A stretch of 21,825 nucleotides of DNA, taken from positions 1 through 21,825 of the forward strand of contig JANBPK010001021.1 of assembly GCA_027579435.1 (NCBI GenBank), in the 5' to 3' direction. Position numbers and translations under genes: made by a program. The notes below the pieces were generated by a model that had not been told where the DNA came from, ran no database searches, and was given only the letters and a program-made list of their open reading frames with translations. The stretch is from Candolleomyces eurysporus (lineage: Eukaryota > Basidiomycota > Agaricomycetes > Agaricales > Psathyrellaceae). Shown here in pieces: positions 8,979-18,949 of this stretch (positions are counted from its first letter, which is position 1; the number at the start of each line of letters is the position of its first letter).

Positions 8979-11900
8979 ATGCCTTCGCAGTGGCATACTG
9001 TCAGTACTAGCTATCTGGAGGAAGATCCTGTAGCACGAAGATCTCGCGACCGTTCCCGAGCTTTACGCTTGAGATCCCAATCCACCTCGCCCGTCAAAAG
9101 ATCCACCCGATCCGTGCCCGCGTCAAAGTCTACGAGGACATTTACAATTTCCCCTCGGCCGAGATTGCCCCATCCAGTCCCGCCCCATTTCCCCCGCTCT
9201 CTGACAGCGAAATTCCATATTTTGACAGCGCATTTATTCCTTTTGATGACCGTACCAGCCAGGGGAAGGCGAGTCGGACGGTGTTCTCTCCCATTGGCCG
9301 TGACTCTTACATCTTATGTGCTATTTGTCTAGACTGCATTGGATTACATGGAGGAATGGGCGCAGACGAAGCAAGCCATCTATCTTCAGGCCATTCTAAA
9401 GACTGAAGCCCTCGGTATTCACGCCTGTTACCGCTGTGGAGCAGAAGAAGTCACCGTATGGCATTGTATGGACTGTATGTCAGGCGAAACCCTTTGTCGG
9501 GCATGCTGTTGCTCCACCCATCACTTACATCCATTTCACCGAATTAAACGGTGGAATGGAACCTTTTTCCAACCGGCCTGGCTCTGGCATGTGGGGGCTG
9601 CTATATTTCTCGGGCACCGCGGGTCCATCTGTCCAGGGTATCAAACTTCATCCGATGACCTATTTTCTCGATGCCTGGAGGTCAACAACATGATGAAGGC
9701 CGACCCGATGTTCTCGGCCGACCCAAGCTATGGGGCAAAACCATCGCAGCAGGCACTAGGGAATGGGAAGGTCATGACCATCGTGCATACCAACGGAGTT
9801 CACCACCTTCCTGTCTATCCCTGCATGTGCGAAAAGAAGATTGACATTGATATTCAATTACTCCATTCTCGGTTGTACCCAGCATCGTCAAAGGATCCCT
9901 CCACTGCTTTTACCTTTGAGGCCCTCAAATTCTTCCATCTTATTAAGGTTCAAACACACCTGTCGACAGAGAACTACAGCACGCTTCTCCGCCGACTAAC
10001 CAATTTCATCTTTCCTGATGAAACACCAGTAAGTCTCTCACTTCTGACCCGAGTCCATCGGCTCACTTCCATCTATTCAGGACCGACAGCGGGAGCTCGG
10101 CCGAGTCTGGCAACAGTGGAATCACCTCATAAACTTAAAACGCTATGGCTTTGGACACACAAACCGTGACCGTAAGCCGGGTAAGGGAGATCTAGCCCTC
10201 TTCTGCGCCGCATGCCCTCAGCCCAACGAGAATCTTCCAGACAATTGGAAAGATGATCCTGACTCGTGAGTGGTAATCCATTTTCTATTTGCACGTTCCT
10301 GAACGGCGATTCTTTGGCAGCTGGAAATACCGGCGATATCTTGTGGCCGATGGCAACTTTGTGCTTAACCATTTGCGGTCGCATGGTCTCAACAAAGATA
10401 AAACCGTATTTCTGGCAGATGGTGCTGGTTACATGACTCAAAAGGCTCGGTATGATGAATATGTGGAAAGAACGAACGAGGGCAATGAGGTATGGTTTTG
10501 GTCATTCGGTAGCCACTTGCAATGCTCATCTCGGCCGACCTTCACCTCAGCCATCCACGTGTTACGAGCATCGGGCTGTCGCTGACAAGAACAAAGCTAA
10601 AAAGGGCTATGATTCCACCGGATTGGTTGCCATTGCCTGTAGTCGACACGGTTGCTTCGCACCAGGCAGCGTTGTAGATATGCAGAAAGGTGAAAGATAT
10701 TAAGCAATGCTGTTAACACTGTTGTCATCGCTCTAAATGTCAGCTATCAGGCAGCTCAACGTTGACTATGCCCTCACAGAAGCCTGCATAACCACCCACG
10801 CTGAGAGCACACACGGATTATTGTTTGCTTATGACATCAACTGCCAGTACTGTGTCAATTTTCGCCGTTGGATTGCAGATTCAGGTCTTCAATTNCCCCC
10901 CAGATCTTCCGGTGACGTATCTCATTGGCCTATTCCATGTGCATGGCCATAAAGAAGAGTGTTTGTGGCGTTTTGCACCCTCGTATTTAAGCCCTGGTGC
11001 TGGGGTCACTAGCGCAGAGATCATAGAATCCCTCTGGTCCCAGCTGAATGGGGCAGCAAACATCACCCGAACTATGACCGTCTCACATCGGCAGGAGATG
11101 CTGGATGCATGCATAGCGGATATCAACTGGAGGAAGTTGCAGGGGCTCGGTAAATATTAAGTCCCCGACTGAAAACCACCGTCTAACCTATGTCTCCAGT
11201 TCCGTTTTTGATTCGCCAGCTGAAAAAGGCTGAAGAAGAGCGCGATGAGGCACAGGCCTCGTTTGAGGGTGTAGATGAAGCCGTCACCCCTGAGCAACGC
11301 GACCGGTGGCGTGAACAGATGACCACAGCGAACTCCCGTCGGGCAGCCGATCCGACCTCTATGGATGTTTACAACATCAGCGTAAAGAAAGGTCAGTGAG
11401 GTTTACCCGATAATCTTGACTTTTGCTCACTCACATGCCAGTGGAACCGAAGAAAGATGTCCAAGCGAGGCTGATGGCGCAAGAGCAGGCAAACAACGCG
11501 CAACTAGGTGTCACCCGATGGGTAGCCCAAGCCATTGAATTGCAGGAACATCAGTATGTCCTTTAATTGGTTAGGCTATCCTCTTGAATTTCATTTCATT
11601 ATTCGTACAACTTTAGGATCCAGCTGGCCGATCTCATCAGTTGTCACAAACGTTCGCCGACGCCAAGTCAGTCTGTTGAGATCCAGAAGAAGCGGGAATT
11701 TATCTTGAAGAAGCTCAACTCCATCATGTCGGAGGGGGAGGTTCTCTTTCCTCAGGCAAAGTTGGAAGAAATGAGCGGTCGAGCTCCAATTCTCCGCGAG
11801 ATTTGCCTCTGCAACGATACATGCACCTGCGCAGATGAAATTGCGGTGACTTCAAATCCCCGACCCAAACCATCGGATGTGGAACATTCCCTTTTGCCCC

Positions 11901-12689
11901 TTCCCTCCTGTCTGGACACTCGCCCGATCGGGTGGAGTCACATTATAGATGTTGAAGAGGAACTCCGTGTTGGCCAGGCCAATGAAGCTTTGGAGGCGTT
12001 GAGGGTGGAGATTGCACACAAGTCGTATCTTTATCGAGCCAATCGGGGGGCTGCCTCAACAGGGAAGAAAGCAAAAACGAGGAGCTATAATGCAATTGGA
12101 AAGGTTGACCGGGGAATTCGCAATCACGTCAAAAGGTATGACGCTGCTGTTTGGGCCCTGGACCGGCTGGGCGTGAGGTCAAAGTACCCTATGTTCCAAG
12201 AAATCAAACCCGAGCACACAAAGGCAGTAACAAACGTGTATGATCCAAATGCAAGAGGTCAGCGTGACACCTCTTTGTCCTGGATCTGGACGATCAATGC
12301 CAAGTCAAATTCTTCCGAGAACGCAGCTTATGTCGCGGAAGGTATGCAGCTAAATTTGCCGCCGATTGCTCACTAACCCTGACCAAGTGTATCGCGTAAA
12401 TTGGACCCGAGCAATATCTCGCCGCGATCGATGGAATGAGGAAGCGGTATTGGTTCAATCAGAGATGTGCTGGTTTGTATGGTACTGCACAAAGCGTTCA
12501 AAGAAAGCATTTTCATGGGTGGGGTATGGAGAGGGTTGTGACGAGTATGCCTGTCGTCAGGGAGACGCATGGAGGAGATTGGCGAATTGGGCATCGGCCG
12601 AGTTTGAGGAGAAGGCCCGAGTATCAGTTCCCTTGGTGATGGCAGATGCGGGCTGTAAACGAAGTGAGACCCACCCACAACACCACTGA
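8979..12689 (+). CDS. KDZ-superfamily transposase with CxC2 cluster
   Basis: DNA transposase of the Kyakuja-Dileera-Zisupton superfamily, about 1,075 residues. Exons: 8979-9280, 9333-10028, 10081-10265, 10321-10489, 10551-10689, 10744-11149, 11200-11391, 11442-11553, 11617-12341, 12388-12689. Introns are 50-63 bp and phases agree throughout. The N-terminal third has a CxC2-like cysteine/histidine cluster (ACYRCGAEEV..WHCMDC..C..CCCSTHH..PFHRIKRW, then FLGHRG). Next come HTNGVHHLPVYPC and TAFTFEALKFFHLIK, then the RNase H-like core: Asp in VADGNF (10349-10351), Asp in YDINCQY (10833-10835) and candidate Glu in SAEIIESLW (11017-11028). CSRHGCFAPG and VVDMQKG also fit the family. The C-terminus is helical. 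Two problems: the frame changes at the N beside C6 at 10894, probably a length error; and exon 1 must move from the frame of ATG 8979 to the frame reading SDSEIPYFDSAFIPFDD, either by an unrecognised intron or an indel between 9010 and 9270. AATAAA lies downstream at about 12834. Confidence 0.94.
10894..10900. other. Ambiguous base with frame change in KDZ
   Basis: An N precedes a C6 run. Upstream the coding frame gives YDINCQY; downstream a different frame gives LIGLFHVHGHKEEC, which continues the conserved KDZ core. Removing one base (or adding two) restores continuity, so the break is most easily explained as a homopolymer length uncertainty, not as an inactivating mutation. Confidence 0.8.
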
Positions 12690-13071
12690 GTGCAGCCGCC
12701 TGTCCAGTTGTCCACAAACAGATTTTGACCGTCCTACTTGTATTTGTGCTAGCGCTCAACTGTCTCAATTGAACAACTGCCTGTTAGTTTGCCTTCAACT
12801 AAGTACTGTTCAAGACCTGTAATGGTGCTCCTAATAAATAACCGTTGCAACCTTTGCAGAATCTTCTTTGAGTGTTCCTGGCGGCATCTCGGGTCGTTCA
12901 CAGACCAAGGCAACCTACTATTGGGTTGGGTTGGGTAGGCCGTCGCATGGGCAAGAAACAAGGATGCATTTTTTGTTGATACGGTCAGGTACAAGAATGG
13001 ATGCAGTAGCGAAGGAAGAGAGAAAATGAAGTCCATGGATGAAAACACATCGACAGGGAAGGAAACACGGA
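12690..13071. other. Convergent spacer between KDZ and gene C
   Basis: No gene seen in this 382-bp spacer between two convergent genes. It holds AATAAA near 12834 (possible polyadenylation signal for KDZ) and a short TTGGG triple repeat at 12921-12935. Confidence 0.55.
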
Positions 13072-16000
13072 TCAACGACCTCCCAACCCCTCACGTCGTG
13101 CCGTTGCCCGTGTTCGTCTCAGGGGCGCATCAACATTGGGCTGGACTTCCACAGCTGACAGGGAAGCAGGGGGGTCCTGGGGAGGGACTGGGGGTTGTGC
13201 CGATGTGCTTGCTGATGGTTGCGATGTCAATTCTGTGAGGGGAGATCCGGGAGGAGAACAATGCTGGCCAGGGGTGGAAACACTGCTCAGTGAGGCTTGG
13301 GTGGTACCCGACGCCTCGGCTCCTAGGCTCATGGCCAAATTTGGTGGTGCGTTTGATGCGCCCGTTCCTCCCGACGTTGACCCCTCCACACTGCCGAATG
13401 CCCTCCCCAGTGTGAACAGCTGTGCTTGGTCTTGTGCAGCAGGTTCCCGGCCTGCTGAACTGACGGAACCACCACCTGGAGATCGTCGACGAGGCATTAG
13501 ATGCCCAAGGGATGCTGAAGAAATTACGCCTCCACTACTTCCATTCACCGATCCGTTGTTGATCTCTCCCTCCTCCGTGCTGGCTATGAGCCTAGTGACA
13601 GGGATTGACAAAGGTGCGGGTTGATGGCCACTCAGGATATGAGAGGGACCCGATGCGCTGACCATGTCCCGAGGATTCAAAGACGGTGCTGCCTCCCGGT
13701 GAAGCGCTGAGTCCACTACCACCGAGTCCATTGCTTCAAAAATCCGACCTGTATGCTCCCCTCTGAGTGCTGTTGCACCTTTGAACTGGTCCTGATTTTC
13801 CTCGAAGATGTTACGCAAACTGGCTGTGCTGATCTGTCGGCTATGTCTTGAGGCGGCGATCTCTCGTTGGGGAGAGCCCTGGATGACCCCTTTGAATCGC
13901 CGAGCGGCGTCCAAAACTCCACTGAAATTCTTGTATAGCTCGGCTTGTGCTTGAGTCTGTTGCAGCATCATCGCGTGGACACTCTGAAGATGTGTCTGAA
14001 CCTCGGTTCGGACCTCGTGCCCGTGAGCTTCCAGTGTCTGCCCCATTTCGCTCTTGAGCGACCCTATCTGTAGGCGCACACCTTCAGTCTGTACCCGAAT
14101 GAGCTCCTCCAGCGCCTTCAAGGACGCAGCCAGTGGTGAGCTGTCGTCACCCGATGCCGGCTCTCGGATCGCCGCAGCTCCAAGTCGGGTCTCGATGTCG
14201 GCTAGTCGCTCACTGATCTCCCGGCCATCCGTGTCCCCTGACACCCGTTCTTCAAGACTTTCAACACGCTCCATCAGCTCTGTCGTCCCCCCCCTGAACA
14301 GCCGTGTCCACCTTTTGTCGCACCAACTCCTCCAATGCTTTTGCCGTGAACCACCCAATTTTCTGATCGATGATGGCCTGCACCATCTCACCATCAACAC
14401 CGCTGCCTCCTTGGCTCACCCCCTCCATCACGCCTGCAAGCTTGAGGTTGATCATCTGCTCAACCTGTTCCTGGGTGAGGGTTGAGCCAGCCTTCGACCC
14501 GACCTTGGCTTGCTCTTCAAGCAACTCCACTCTCCTCAACATCTGGCTCGCAGAATCCTCCACCTTCTTCAATTCCTGCGCGTACTTCTTGCCCATAGCA
14601 GTGACCTGCCCTTGCACAGATCTTTGGGATTCGTTGATAAATGGGCGGATGTCGAGGTTTTGAAATCGGCTGTCGAGAGCCTCGAAGTCTTGCTGAAGCT
14701 TTTCGATTGCTTCATGGGTAAGTTCATCCTGATCGAAGAGATCAGACACCTCAGATACCATCCCTTCCAACTCCCTTCGTACACCTGTCAGCTCCCCTCG
14801 AAGCTCGGCCTGCATCATCTCGTGAGAGATGGCTCTCTCGAAAAACTTGGCCACTGCCTCCTCCATATTTCCAGTCAATACTTCGCGGTAGTTTGCAGGG
14901 TCAACTCGTTGACTGGTCCGCCGTTCATTACCACCCGCGCTCTTCAATTATGACTTTCGTTAGGGTCGTTAAACCTTGGGTCTGATGGTCCACTTACCTT
15001 CACCACCTTCCCACTTCCCTTCGCCACTGATGGCTGACCCGATCCGCTTCGTTTCCCTTGCGCCTTCTGATTCACATCACCCGATGTCTGTCGCAAAACG
15101 GTGAGTGAGGGACCGAGGGAAGGGACGTATGCTCACAAAATCCTTACCTGCTTTTTGACCTGACCTTTCCCCCGCACCTTTACAGCTTTAGGTCTTTTCT
15201 CCGGCACACCTTCCGTTTCGCTCTCCTGGTAGGAGTCCGAGCTTGCGTTTGCAGTACTACTTAGACCTTTATCGGCTTTTGGAGGGCGTTTGGCCGGAGG
15301 TTTGGAGGGCCCTGCTTGACCTTTTGCAGACTGGTTTTCAGATTTCTGTGCAGGCAGCTTCGTCTTCGGTTTGGGTTTCGATTCTTCAGCCACCTCCCCA
15401 TCCTCTCCTTCCACAGCCCCGCCCTTCGCATATCGACACCTCAGCTTGCTCTTGGTGCATTCACTGCAAGCCTGGTTCTCGTACCATGTGGAGCATTCCG
15501 TGTTTCGCCGAATACAAACTTCACACTTCGGGTCGTACCGCTTGAGCGTCTCCAGTTTCTGTGGCTGTGGCTTTTTTACTGATGCTCGCGCCTTCACCTT
15601 CGCCAATTTAGTGGCCTCCCCTGAACCGCCCTCCTCCTGATCTCGTTCAAGACCAGGAGCTCCTCCAATACGCCGGAAGGTTTTGAGGTCGGTCTTCTGC
15701 CGCTTAGTTGCAACTTCTTCCAGTGGCTCCATCTCATCATCAGAGACAATAGGTGTTCTTCGTTTCTTCCCTCCCAATTCTTCATGCTCCGGAAGGTCCA
15801 AATTCATCAGCTCATCTCCACTTGCTGTGCTTTGCCCTTTGCCCTTTCCTTCCTGCTTCCTCTGCTCGAGGCTATCAACATCACCCGCAGTCTCCATCTC
15901 CATCTGCCCACGCGGTTCAAGGGCTTTGTTAGGGAGATGTGGGGGTGGTTCCTCTTGCTTGAACACAGCAAGGTCAAGAGGGGCATTCGGATCTGATATC

Positions 16001-16326
16001 CAGTTGTCGTGCTTCACAAGTATGTTGACCCATGCCTCAATCCTTGGGCATAAGCCTTTGGCAGTATCGATAGCGCCTCTAGCAGCTATTGCCATCTATC
16101 AAATGGGTAAAGTGAGGGATAATGATAGTAATTCTGGCGGTGTACTCACAGTGGAGCCAAGGAGGAGCTGCCTGGCCCTCACGAGGTCTGTATCCTTCGC
16201 CGTCCATTGGGGAGCAACGCTGAGGCAGTGGTTGAGGAACCCGATTACCTCAGGTAGGGCCTTCCTTTCAACATTCGCAGCGAACGGAAGCAGTTCTTCT
16301 ACTGTTTGGAGGGTTGCGAAAGACAT
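13072..16326 (-). CDS. Gene C: Zn2Cys6-like coiled-coil protein
   Basis: Four-exon gene of about 1,025 residues. Exons are 16326-16150, 16095-15148, 15087-14998 and 14941-13072, all joined in phase 0 by 54-60-bp introns. The start is the ATG of MSFATLQTVEEL. Residues ~250-279 (15525-15436) form a cysteine pattern C-x2-C-x6-C-x8-C-x2-C-x6-C, including CSECTKSKLRC. This is exactly the spacing of fungal Zn2Cys6 DNA-binding clusters, though here the cluster is internal. Around it are acidic and Lys/Pro-rich segments with possible nuclear signals (GGKKRRTP, ATKRQK, KPPAKRPPKADKG). The last exon encodes long heptad-like helices (LTGVRRELEGMVSEVSDLF; LMERVESLEERV) and then a Ser/Pro/Gly-rich tail ending in basic RRTRATARREG. 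The reading frame changes at a C8 run (14287-14294), likely a length error because both sides are strongly coding. Inferred role: nuclear DNA-binding, self-associating cargo protein. It is divergent from gene D and convergent with KDZ. Confidence 0.83.
14287..14294. other. C8 run breaking the gene C frame
   Basis: On the minus strand the frame encoding KALEELVRQKVDTAVQGG runs into G8 and then closes, while another frame opens with TTELMERVESLEERV, continuing the coiled-coil character. A one-base length change joins them. This is either a consensus error or a slippage site in the gene. Confidence 0.7.
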
Positions 16327-16393
16327 GGAGGTAGTGTGCAAAGAGTCAAGACGAGCAGGCAGGTACAGGGCGGCAGGGTTTGACCGTATCTAA

Positions 16394-16510
16394 ATGTTCA
16401 CGTGCCAGCCGATATTTGAACTCCGTCGGGTCCTCTCCAGGTTCAACCATCCGGGTGCTCACGTGCCACCCGATTTTCGAGCTCCGTTCGGGTCCTCTCT
16501 CCTCCCCAAT
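16394..16510. promoter_or_regulatory. Duplicated CACGTG module between genes C and D
   Basis: Two tandem copies of a ~61-bp unit lie in the ~230-bp spacer between the divergent starts of genes C and D. Each copy contains TCACGTGCCA (E-box CACGTG at 16399-16404 and 16460-16465), then a CCGAT..TT.GA.CTCCG block and TCGGGTCCTCTC. CACGTG is the core bound by basic helix-loop-helix factors in fungi; a shared upstream activating role is inference. Confidence 0.6.
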
Positions 16511-16557
16511 CTTTCAGCTTTTGATTTACGTTCTCTTTCTTCATTACTCACGCCCAA

Positions 16558-17392
16558 ATGCTCAAAGATACCGACGGATGGGAGAACATGGGGGACGGTA
16601 TAATGATGAGGGAGGGGAGTTCTCCCCGGAAGTCAAACCCAGGTAAGTGACCTTGCCCATCGCTTGAAGTCTAAGTTTTCACTGCTCATCTACCTCGTGC
16701 AGACCGTGACGTGCAGATGAATGATGGAACTGGGGATGGGATAAAGGGCCAGTTGGGACCAGGTGTGCCTTCCCTGCCGTATCGTGAAGTCCTCTTGATA
16801 CTATGACTTAGCCTTTCCAGGCGACCCTTCTTGGACGGAACAGCAGTGGGCACTACACAAGGACAGCTTGTTCAAGAATGCTCAGGAGGCATCATCCATT
16901 GCCAGTTCCCTTTCGATCCCCTTGCAACCTGCGACTCCTGGTGTGGTGGATCCAGTTCCAAACCATGTCTCTCAGGTGGCATCGTCGTCAGAGGCTTTGA
17001 AAATCCTCGAAAACACTGTGCGTTCGTCACTAATGAAATCTTGGCTGGATTGCAGCAGTGCTGGACCATCGGGTGGATCGGGTGGATCGGGTGGATCGGG
17101 TGGATCGGATGGCTCGGGTGACTCGGAAGGACAGGGGGATACCAATCCGTCGGTTAAGGATCTGATAGACTGGAATCTTCATTCCATTGGTGCTGTTGCA
17201 GTGTCATCTGAGTTCCTTGATTCCCATCTTCGGGACCTGGACTGGATGCGCATTCGTCTTGAAGAACACTATGCCCAGACGTTGCGTCTTCGTCTTATGG
17301 CAGAGAAGAACTTAGCTGCTATCGAGCGTGCGCTTTTCATGGAAAGTCGGAGGAACATGCTTGCAGAGGCGATTCAGAAGAGAACGGAGTAG
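16558..17392 (+). CDS. Gene D: small protein with Gly/Ser repeat
   Basis: Three-exon gene of about 238 residues: 16558-16642, 16703-16762 and 16821-17392. Both introns (60 and 58 bp, GTAAGT...CAG and GTGTGC...CAG) are in phase 1, and the joined frame is open to TAG. The N-terminus is Asp/Gly/Met-rich (WENMGDGIMMREG), followed by DPSWTEQQWALHKDSLF. The middle has a GGSGGSGGSGGSDGSGDSEG linker encoded by a 9-bp tandem repeat. The C-terminal ~80 residues look helical and charged (DLDWMRIRLEEHYAQTLRLR; ESRRNMLAEAIQKR), which may form a short coiled coil. No known domain or catalytic motif was recognised. Divergence from gene C around duplicated E-boxes suggests co-expression with it. Confidence 0.72.
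17069..17131 (+). repeat. 9-bp tandem repeat (TCGGGTGGA)
   Basis: Seven consecutive 9-bp units inside gene D. The first four are identical TCGGGTGGA; the last three are variants. They are read as Ser-Gly-Gly and similar triplets, so changes in copy number keep the frame and alter only linker length. The identical units suggest recent expansion. Confidence 0.9.
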
Positions 17393-17820
17393 CTACTTGG
17401 TTGCACCCAATTTAATCTTACATGTTTTTGCTTTTATTTAACTTGCTCTTTTTTTTCGTATGTGGGGGCAGTAAGGGTCAGACAACCCGATGTGTGCATT
17501 GTTTGCAGTGATGGGATTCCGTGCAAGCTAACGCCCGAATATCTGAATGGGCAATAGGCCGACATTTGCATTGTTCTGCTGCGCAACCCAATCATTGCAC
17601 AATTCTGCAGCAATCGGATTTCATCCAGAGGCCAGCACCTGAATATCTAAATAGCCAATAGGCTGAGGTCGAAGGCCAATAACATTGACCAGGCTGGGAA
17701 GGTCCTAGCAGCACTTACCTAATGCCTGACCCAGGCTGGCCAAAATTTGGCATCAGGTATGGACTTAATCCCACCCAGCTGAGCCATGGTTCATTGATCC
17801 AAGCTATTTCATAGGGTGGG
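17393..17820. other. Gene-free DNA with decayed direct repeats
   Basis: No gene. After the T-rich 3' region of gene D there are imperfect direct repeats: GAATATCTGAATGGGCAATA (from 17537) and GAATATCTAAATAGCCAATA (from 17641), about 104 bp apart and differing mainly by G-to-A transitions. Two CCAGGCTGG strings occur near 17687 and 17731. The last ACCCGA hexamer of the dense left block is at about 17487. This may hold the right end of the KDZ-bearing element, but no terminal inverted repeat matching the left side was found. Confidence 0.45.
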
Positions 17821-18850
17821 TCTCAAGCAACTTTAACGCAAGAACGATTCGATAAACGCAAGCGACACGACTCTGATTGACTTCGCGAACTTAAACACTC
17901 TTTTCTCGATAACAGATGGCTCTCGTAGATTCCTGGGAACACGGTCCCGACGCGAAATACAAACGCTAGCTACCCGCCAATGCTATAATAGATAAAACAG
18001 AGACGTAGATATAGACAATTATTGTTTGGCAAACAGGCAAAGAAACAAACAAATGACATAGACAGAGAGAGATAAGAAACACAATCACATGAGGGTATCG
18101 AGGGCCGAGAGTTGAGTCTCGAACCATAGAACGCAGCCCAGGCGCTTCGCGAACCTGCTCTGGACGCGGCTGTTGTCGAGTCCGCATGGATATTCACCGA
18201 GGATTGCTTCCGGAGAGCACGCCCTTCTGTTCGCGCACCTAATCCGACGAATTGATCCGACTTTTGGGTACTTGGCTCCACCAAGCCATACTGCTTCACT
18301 ACTCTGCTGACTCTTTCTTTCTCTTGGCTATGGACAGGCTGACTGAGCTTCGGGTAGATGACCACATAAACTTTAGTCGTACTTTCCGGTTTTCCGAGCA
18401 GGTTCACGAACTTCGGATTAGCTGTCCGATATTGATCACTGCTTCCGTTCCTTCCAATTCTGGTCATGTCAACGCTTATTGACTTAGCGGATCGCTCATC
18501 AATTCTCGAAGCCACCGGCTGCTTCGTGAAGCCTTCCACTTATTGAATGTCAGGGCGAATTCCCTTGTAATGTGCACAACTCCCTCCAGCATCGTACCTC
18601 GCCAGGTCAGGCATGCTGGTTAGACTTCGAATAGTATGACTGCGTTTCAGATACGTTCGCGAGACCTTTGTGAACTTAAAGTGTCGTCGCAGAACCGTCT
18701 TACTCAACGTTCTTTCGTGCTCTAGGGCGTCTGCTTAGTTGACAGTCAGGGATAACTCCAACTCTTATATTTTCCGTCCTTCAAGAAGATCTCTTTAATT
18801 ATCTACGTCGGTTCGCGAACTTTACAAATAGATTCGCGAATTTGAGAGGG
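17821..18850. mobile_element. Retroelement-like relic rich in GTTCGCGAAC
   Basis: No intact gene. The palindrome GTTCGCGAAC or a close variant recurs at about 17882, 18146, 18229, 18402, 18655, 18811 and 18831. A 189-codon open frame on the minus strand (18539-17970) is Ser/Arg-rich, lacks recognisable reverse transcriptase, integrase or Gag zinc-knuckle motifs, and ends in a hydrophobic low-complexity stretch, so it was not called as a gene. The string GATTCGATAAACGCAAG at about 17846 resembles GATTCGTCGATAAAACGCAAG at the far right end of the window. A degraded LTR-type element is the best guess. Confidence 0.4.
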
Positions 18851-18949
18851 TGTCTACGCAGACGGCGTATCAGCGCCAAGTATGGAGTCGAGCAAGGGCT
18901 GCAACATCGGGATCGCCTCGTTTGGGGGCTGTTTGTCTTGTCTCGACTC

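Noticed and set aside
12921..12935. TTGGG triple repeat as a telomere remnant
   Set aside because: Only three units and not the TTAGGG sequence; a simple microsatellite is sufficient.
13136..14485. Plus-strand open frames opposite gene C
   Set aside because: Ser/Pro-rich antisense shadows of the strongly coding minus-strand coiled-coil exon; no splice structure or family match.
17069..17131. CRISPR-like array
   Set aside because: The 9-bp units are contiguous with no spacers and are read in frame as a Gly/Ser linker; the organism is eukaryotic.
1..17820. Terminal inverted repeats bounding the KDZ block
   Set aside because: Comparing 1-340 with the reverse complement of 17.4-17.8 kb by eye gave no convincing match; the ends may lie elsewhere or outside the window.
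17970..18539. 189-codon minus-strand open frame as a retroelement gene
   Set aside because: No Gag zinc knuckle, protease, reverse transcriptase or integrase motif, and the end is hydrophobic low complexity; kept only as part of a repeat-rich relic.
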